Shown here: positions 7,388 through 11,843 of the stretch, piece after piece | Layout: every line of letters starts with the position of its first letter | Numbering within the stretch: the stretch's first letter is position 1 | NCBI GenBank assembly: GCA_021160355.1 | Contig: JAGHCS010000084.1 | Coordinates: forward strand, 1-11,843 | DNA from: Candidatus Cloacimonadota bacterium | GTDB taxonomy: Bacteria > Cloacimonadota > Cloacimonadia > JGIOTU-2 | Direction of reading: 5' to 3' | Length of the DNA: 11,843 bases | Position numbers and translations under genes: made by a program | Notes under the pieces: model-generated | Database searches by the model: none | What the model saw: only the letters and a program-made list of their open reading frames with translations | Told to the model about the DNA's origin: nothing

Positions 7388-9103
7388 ATGATACAAAAAC
7401 CGACAAATTTAATTTATGGAGTGAACGATAAACCGCTGCTTTCAACGACACTCTTTCTCGGTCTGCAGCATGTTTTTGTTATATTTATCGCAATGATCTT
7501 TCCTGTCATGATCGTCAACCACTTAGGAACAAGCATTGACCCGCGTACTGCAAGCGGCTTCATTAGTATCACAATGATTTCCAGTGGTATTGTGACGATT
7601 CTTCAAGCGCTCAAGAAAGGACCTGTGGGGTCCGGCTATTTATGCCCTTCTGTGTGCGGTCCGTCTTACTTGCAGGCTTCCTTTATGGCTATATCGAGCG
7701 GTGGTTTGCCAGTTCTATTCGGTATGACTGCTTTTGTTGGAGTCGCAGAATCTATTTTCTCAAGATTCATGCATAAGCTACGAGTTCTGTTCCCAGCTGA
7801 AGTAACAGGTACTATAGTTGCAATGGTTGGTATCACGATCATTCCTATCTCTATTAAGAGCTTCGTCGGTTTAAGTGAGACAGATACTATTATTACATCT
7901 TCAGAAGTAATAGTCGGCATTTCCGTCCTACTCCTTATGGTAGGATTGAATGTTTTTGGCAAAGGAAAATTGCGTTTATATAGCTGTCTTATTGGCATGA
8001 TTTGCGGTTATGTGCTTGCCTATATATTTGGATTATTTACAGAAGCTGATTTTCAGAAAATTTTGCATTCCAGGGTCATTGATGCCCCCTATCTTAAACA
8101 CCTTTCATGGGCTTTTAATCCGGGCTTACTTGTACCATTTGTAATAGCTGCACTTTGTTCTGCACTAAAAACAGTGGGAGATATTACAACCTGCCAGAAA
8201 ATAAATGATGCCAATTGGAAGCGTCCTGAAATGAAATCCATCTCAAAAGGCATTCTTGCAGATGGTCTTGGAGGTATCATTCCGGGAATATTTGGAGGTT
8301 TTGGGCAGTCCACTTCATCGACAAATGTCGGACTCTCCATTGCAACAGGAGCGACCAGTAGAACAATTGCGTACAGTGCTGGTGGTATTCTTATTTTCCT
8401 CGGATTCTTTCCAAAACTTTCAAACATTTTTATCATTATGCCCAAACCAGTCATGGGTGCCACACTTATCTATGCAATAAGTTTCATGATAATATCGGGT
8501 TTCCAAATTATTATGAGCAGGATGCTTGATTCAAGAAAAATATTTGTCGTTGGTGTCGCTCTTATTTTCGGACTCAGCGCCGATATGATACCGATAGCAT
8601 ATGTAAATATACATTCCTGGCTGAAGCCAATTTTCCATTCGTCCCTCTCATTAGGCGCAGTGACTGCTGTAGTACTAAACCTTCTTATGAGAATTGGGAT
8701 AAAAAAGAAATTAACACTCCTCCTCACTGCGGGTCAAGAATCATCTGATAAAATTTACAAATTTATGCAGAAAGCAGGAGGTACATGGGGTGCTCGTCCA
8801 AATGTCATTTATAAAGCTATAACTGTGATGAATGAGTTTATGGAAAGCACTCCCGATCTCGAGTTAGCTTCAAAGGAAATCTCGATGCAGGTTAGCTTTG
8901 ATGAGTTTAACCTGGACATTACCATCGAATATCGGGGAAAAATTTTATCCTTTCCTGCAAGGAAACCTTCCAAAGAGATGTTGATGACACAAGAGAGTGC
9001 TGCAATCAAACTTGCCGGTTATCTTATCAAACAGAATGCAGATGCAACATCTTCCAAAACAGAAAAAGACAAGATCATTCTCACTATCCACTTTGAACAT
9101 TAA
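7388..9103 (+). CDS. NCS2-family (xanthine/uracil-type) permease with C-terminal GHKL-like extension
   Basis: A 571-residue protein. Residues 20-440 are strongly hydrophobic, with the many membrane segments of the nucleobase-cation symporter-2 family. Family marks are LGLQH (24-28), GSGYLCPSVCGPSYL (81-95), LFPAEVTGTIVAMVG (134-148), ADGLG (291-295) and the GFGQSTSSTNVG signature (304-315). The family normally takes up purines or pyrimidines with protons or sodium. Two positions that coordinate substrate in XanQ/UraA differ: the TM8 glutamate (ExxGD) is Lys261 in ALKTVGD, and the residue before the signature Asn313 is Thr312, not Gln or Glu. The TM9 aspartate (Asp292) is kept. After the last helix, about 120 residues (451-571) form a soluble tail with helix-strand order like a degenerate GHKL ATPase (see findings). 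The start is an ATG with only a weak GAAGAA site, 18 nt after the cyclase stop, which suggests co-transcription with it. Substrate is unassigned. Confidence 0.88.
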   Translation: MIQKPTNLIYGVNDKPLLSTTLFLGLQHVFVIFIAMIFPVMIVNHLGTSIDPRTASGFISITMISSGIVTILQALKKGPVGSGYLCPSVCGPSYLQASFMAISSGGLPVLFGMTAFVGVAESIFSRFMHKLRVLFPAEVTGTIVAMVGITIIPISIKSFVGLSETDTIITSSEVIVGISVLLLMVGLNVFGKGKLRLYSCLIGMICGYVLAYIFGLFTEADFQKILHSRVIDAPYLKHLSWAFNPGLLVPFVIAALCSALKTVGDITTCQKINDANWKRPEMKSISKGILADGLGGIIPGIFGGFGQSTSSTNVGLSIATGATSRTIAYSAGGILIFLGFFPKLSNIFIIMPKPVMGATLIYAISFMIISGFQIIMSRMLDSRKIFVVGVALIFGLSADMIPIAYVNIHSWLKPIFHSSLSLGAVTAVVLNLLMRIGIKKKLTLLLTAGQESSDKIYKFMQKAGGTWGARPNVIYKAITVMNEFMESTPDLELASKEISMQVSFDEFNLDITIEYRGKILSFPARKPSKEMLMTQESAAIKLAGYLIKQNADATSSKTEKDKIILTIHFEH

Positions 9104-9124
9104 TAGAGTATAAATTTGAAGAAA

Positions 9125-9159
9125 AAAGCCCAAAGTGTATCCAGACTGTTCATGGCTTT
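9125..9159 (+). promoter_or_regulatory. Possible hairpin just before the dikinase-like gene
   Basis: AAAGCC (9125-9130) is the exact reverse complement of GGCTTT (9154-9159), with a 23-nt loop. The right arm ends 3 nt before the ATG at 9163, so the fold would hide the start region. There is no T run, so it is not a convincing terminator. The stem is only 6 bp and the loop is long, so chance is a real possibility. Confidence 0.2.
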
Positions 9160-9162
9160 GAG

Positions 9163-11802
9163 ATGAGTGTAATGTTAAAGACATTCAAATTTAGAGGAAA
9201 TTACCTGAATTTCAACGTTGTTAAGCATTTCACACTCGATGATATGACAAAAGATAAGTGCTATCTCCCAGGATTTTTACCAGTGGAGATAGATTATCAT
9301 CTTCTAAATGGTGATTCAGGTACCCTCCAGCTAACTCACTGTGAAAGCGTTTATTTGTGCATGAATCCCGCTCCAGCCAGACATCAAATTCTTGAAGACA
9401 TTCTTTCTGCACGTGAGGATACTGAATTAGCAAAAAAATTTACAATCAGACTTCATGACTTCATTGTAGAAAAACAAAATGAATTTCAGAAATTAAATTT
9501 CACTGAGAATAACTCAATTGTACCATCCTGCACAACAAATATGTATGATGCAGATATGATAAGTCATAAGGGAACTAACTTACTGAATCTCATTCAAGAG
9601 GGTTATCCTGTCCCGGATTTTTGCATACTTACTTCCAATAACTATTTTCTTTCACCTGAAGAAAGAACAGCAAATATTTATCTCGCAATAAAAAACATTG
9701 AGCAGATGTCCTCCCAGGAATTTGGATCAGAAGACAAACCTCTGATCATTGCAATGCGTTCTGCGATGCCCTCATATATCCCCGGACTGATGCCTACTTT
9801 CTTGAATGTAGGCGTGACCAGAAAAAATTTCCCTACTCTTTGTAAGATTTTGGGAGAAACTGTCGCAAAGAAAATCTACTTGAGTAATCTTCGCACTCTT
9901 GAACTGAATCTATTTGGAGGATATGAGACGGAGCAAAATATCGAAGTAGACCATATTGATGAAGAGATCGAATATCATTACAATCGGATTATTATTCAGG
10001 ATGAACGGCTTTTGCATGATGCGTTCTATCAAATTTGTTTCTTCCTGAGAAGAGTGTTTAAGTATTATGAAAAAAATCAGGATCTGCTTCATACATTTGT
10101 TCGAAAAGGCGAAAAATACCCTTCGGTCATACTGCAAAAAATGGTGTGGACGGTACGCGGTGATGAGTCCTATCCCGGAGTGTTATACAGCCGTCATGCT
10201 AGAACAGGTCTGGGTATTCAGGTGGAAAGTCTACCCAACATTTTTGGCGAAGAGATCATGACTGGGCTCATCGAGACGAATGATCATGAGTTTTTTAACC
10301 GCAAATCCATTAAAAATATATATCCTGCCGTCTATCATTTTGAACCTCTCCTTCGGGAGCTTGAGAAAAAACTGAAATCTCCTGTGACAGTTGAATTTGC
10401 TGCTGAATCTTATGATGACGCCTACCTCTTTGCAGTTTTGCAACTCAATACTTCCGAGCTGACTGGTAGAGCGACACTCCTTTCTGCAATCGATCTCTAT
10501 CAAAAAAAAATAATTGATGCAGAACGTGTTTTAGAATTGATAAAACCTTATCATCTTACGCAAATATTTTCTGATAGAATTGACGATAGATCATTTAAGA
10601 CATTGAAATTTTTCTGCAAAGGTGTATCAATATTGCCAAGAACGGCAGTATCAGCAAAAGCATATTTTTCTGCAGAAGCTGCCCTCGAAGCAAAAAAACG
10701 TGGTGAAAAAGTATGTATCTGCAAAGAGAGTTTTGTTCCTTCTGATACTCTGGTTATGGCAGAGGTCAATGCAATATTAAGCTTGACTCCAGCGGCAATT
10801 CATGTGGTCACCGCATGCCGCAGTTATGGTGTTCCTGCTTTCCTTAATCTGGAAAAGTTTGGTGTTACTCTTAAAGGGAATCAGCTTATTAATGAAACCG
10901 GGATGACGATCTCAGAGGGGGATTGGATTACGATCTCCAGCAAAAGGCAGACTATTTTTTGTGGGCAGGCAGAGTATAAACCAGCTCGATTCCAAAGATA
11001 TTTGAACGGCGAGAAACTGGAAATGGAAACGAAGGAGAGAACGGTTTTCGAGAATATGGCAACGGCATTCAAAACATATGATCGACTCATAGAAAATATG
11101 CAATTCGGACATATTGTGAAAATTGATGAATTGATAAAATTGGTAAGGAATAATCTACAAAAAGATCCCGAAAAAGCCAAAAAAATGATGAACTCTTGGT
11201 TCGACTCAAATACAAATATCTACATTGAGCAGCTGCTGCAAAGTGAGCTGGGAAGTCATCAGGATCAGCATAAACTCTATCAGCTTCTTTCCTTGGATAG
11301 AAAGATCAAACTTTTTAAGATGATCCTTCCCATTTGCAGGAAAGAAAATTTGCAGGGTTATTCAGCCGGCTCGTTTATGTTGGGAAGGTTTCTCTGTCAA
11401 CAGCATCCTGTTGTTTTTTGGAATGCATTTCCCGAAGATTTGATCGCAGCTATGCTGAATGAATATATTCTTTTTGAAAAATATACGAATGTTTTACATA
11501 AGGTAGGTGAACGTAAAGTGAACAGGGCTCGAAAAAAAATCCTTGAAGACGGTTTGGGACAGATCAAATTAAAACTTGGCAATGTCGTAACTTTTATCAC
11601 GCTGAAACTATCTGATAAGGATATGGAAACAATCAAATCATGCTGCTCCAAAAATACAGATAGCGATACCCTGGATTTGATTGAGATTCTCCAAAAACCA
11701 TATGGGTACTTCTTTAATTATCGGGCTGAATGGTCATTTTCCAGATTACAAGAAATTTGTGAAACAGAAAACTTGCCGATACCCAAAGAGGAAAATCGCT
11801 AA
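9163..11802 (+). CDS. PPDK-like ATP-grasp/phosphohistidine protein with novel N- and C-terminal regions
   Basis: An 879-residue protein. Residues 1-125 are unrecognised. Residues 126-435 match the pyruvate phosphate dikinase/PEP synthase ATP-grasp domain: SHKGTNLLNLIQEGYPVPDF (Lys136), AMRSAMPSYIPGLMPTFLNVG (Arg199), PGVLYSRHARTG (338-349) and VEF...VLQLN (Glu411, Gln427), with GRATLLSAIDLYQKKII as the usual exit. Residues 484-605 match the swivelling phosphohistidine domain, with SYGVPAF and a closing MTISEGDWITI. His547 aligns with the catalytic histidine of TSHAAVVAR, but the motif reads AAIHVVTACR. The PEP/pyruvate TIM barrel that should follow is absent. Instead about 270 mostly helical residues of unknown type follow (610-879). 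The protein probably uses ATP to phosphorylate His547 and hands phosphate to an unknown acceptor, or it is a degenerate regulator. The start is uncertain: ATG 9163 or ATG 9172, neither with a strong ribosome binding site. It follows the permease by 59 nt. Confidence 0.85.
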   Translation: MSVMLKTFKFRGNYLNFNVVKHFTLDDMTKDKCYLPGFLPVEIDYHLLNGDSGTLQLTHCESVYLCMNPAPARHQILEDILSAREDTELAKKFTIRLHDFIVEKQNEFQKLNFTENNSIVPSCTTNMYDADMISHKGTNLLNLIQEGYPVPDFCILTSNNYFLSPEERTANIYLAIKNIEQMSSQEFGSEDKPLIIAMRSAMPSYIPGLMPTFLNVGVTRKNFPTLCKILGETVAKKIYLSNLRTLELNLFGGYETEQNIEVDHIDEEIEYHYNRIIIQDERLLHDAFYQICFFLRRVFKYYEKNQDLLHTFVRKGEKYPSVILQKMVWTVRGDESYPGVLYSRHARTGLGIQVESLPNIFGEEIMTGLIETNDHEFFNRKSIKNIYPAVYHFEPLLRELEKKLKSPVTVEFAAESYDDAYLFAVLQLNTSELTGRATLLSAIDLYQKKIIDAERVLELIKPYHLTQIFSDRIDDRSFKTLKFFCKGVSILPRTAVSAKAYFSAEAALEAKKRGEKVCICKESFVPSDTLVMAEVNAILSLTPAAIHVVTACRSYGVPAFLNLEKFGVTLKGNQLINETGMTISEGDWITISSKRQTIFCGQAEYKPARFQRYLNGEKLEMETKERTVFENMATAFKTYDRLIENMQFGHIVKIDELIKLVRNNLQKDPEKAKKMMNSWFDSNTNIYIEQLLQSELGSHQDQHKLYQLLSLDRKIKLFKMILPICRKENLQGYSAGSFMLGRFLCQQHPVVFWNAFPEDLIAAMLNEYILFEKYTNVLHKVGERKVNRARKKILEDGLGQIKLKLGNVVTFITLKLSDKDMETIKSCCSKNTDSDTLDLIEILQKPYGYFFNYRAEWSFSRLQEICETENLPIPKEENR

Positions 11803-11843
11803 AATATAATAATAAATTTTTCAAATGCGTATAATCCTTCAGC
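11803..11843. other. Short non-coding right edge
   Basis: The last 41 nt are A/T-rich after the TAA of the dikinase-like gene. No hairpin, start codon with a ribosome binding site, or other signal is visible before the window ends. Confidence 0.4.

Noticed and set aside
8089..8463. 124-codon minus-strand open frame in the permease gene
   Set aside because: Antisense to the NCS2 signature region; proline- and methionine-rich composition is what the complement of membrane-protein codons gives.
7388..9103. Assigning uraA or a xanthine permease gene symbol
   Set aside because: Key substrate-contact residues differ (Lys261, Thr312) and a C-terminal domain is added, so substrate cannot be transferred from those proteins.
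9163..11802. Calling the last gene pyruvate phosphate dikinase (ppdK) or PEP synthase (ppsA)
   Set aside because: The PEP/pyruvate-binding barrel is absent and the phosphohistidine loop is degenerate, so the enzyme name and reaction would be wrong.

Overview
The window reads as an AT-rich bacterial chromosome segment with seven protein genes, all on the + strand and tightly packed. Two of the gene starts carry clear Shine-Dalgarno-like AGGAG sites. One protein is a lipoprotein and one is an exported Ntn hydrolase, which implies a cell envelope with a periplasm-like space. The style of the signalling proteins (HisKA_2 kinase, DIxLxGxxDGI receiver domains, multi-sensor diguanylate cyclase) would fit an anaerobic Gram-negative lineage such as Cloacimonadota, a spirochaete or the FCB group. 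That taxonomic guess is weak because no marker gene is present. No RNA genes, insertion sequences, integrase or CRISPR repeats were seen.

Layout: (1) 2-1215, the 3' part of a membrane-anchored HisKA_2 sensor kinase followed after 2 nt by a stand-alone CheY-like response regulator. (2) 1358-2479, an exported linear-amide C-N hydrolase of the choloylglycine hydrolase/penicillin V acylase group, between two intergenic gaps of 142 and 133 nt. (3) 2613-7369, a sensory block made of a lipoprotein with two Cache-like repeats, a membrane-anchored multi-PAS/Cache protein with no cytoplasmic output, and a soluble REC-PAS-GAF-PAS-GAF-GGDEF diguanylate cyclase. (4) 7388-9103, a nucleobase-cation symporter-2 (NCS2) type permease with an extra C-terminal domain. 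(5) 9163-11802, a protein with the ATP-grasp and phosphohistidine swivel domains of pyruvate phosphate dikinase, but with unrecognised N- and C-terminal regions and no PEP-binding barrel.

Genes 3 to 5 are separated by only 9, 44, 18 and 59 nt, so one transcript from about 2600 to 11800 is plausible. A reasonable model (inference) is that small ligands are sensed in the envelope by the two Cache proteins and that c-di-GMP is made by the cytosolic cyclase. The cyclase could also be phosphorylated by the upstream HisKA_2 kinase, whose partner regulator has the same receiver subtype. The least explained part is the pair at the right: a permease whose usual substrate-coordinating residues are changed and which carries a degenerate GHKL-like tail, next to a dikinase-like phosphotransferase with its acceptor domain replaced. 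This pair is the best candidate for an undescribed system in the window.
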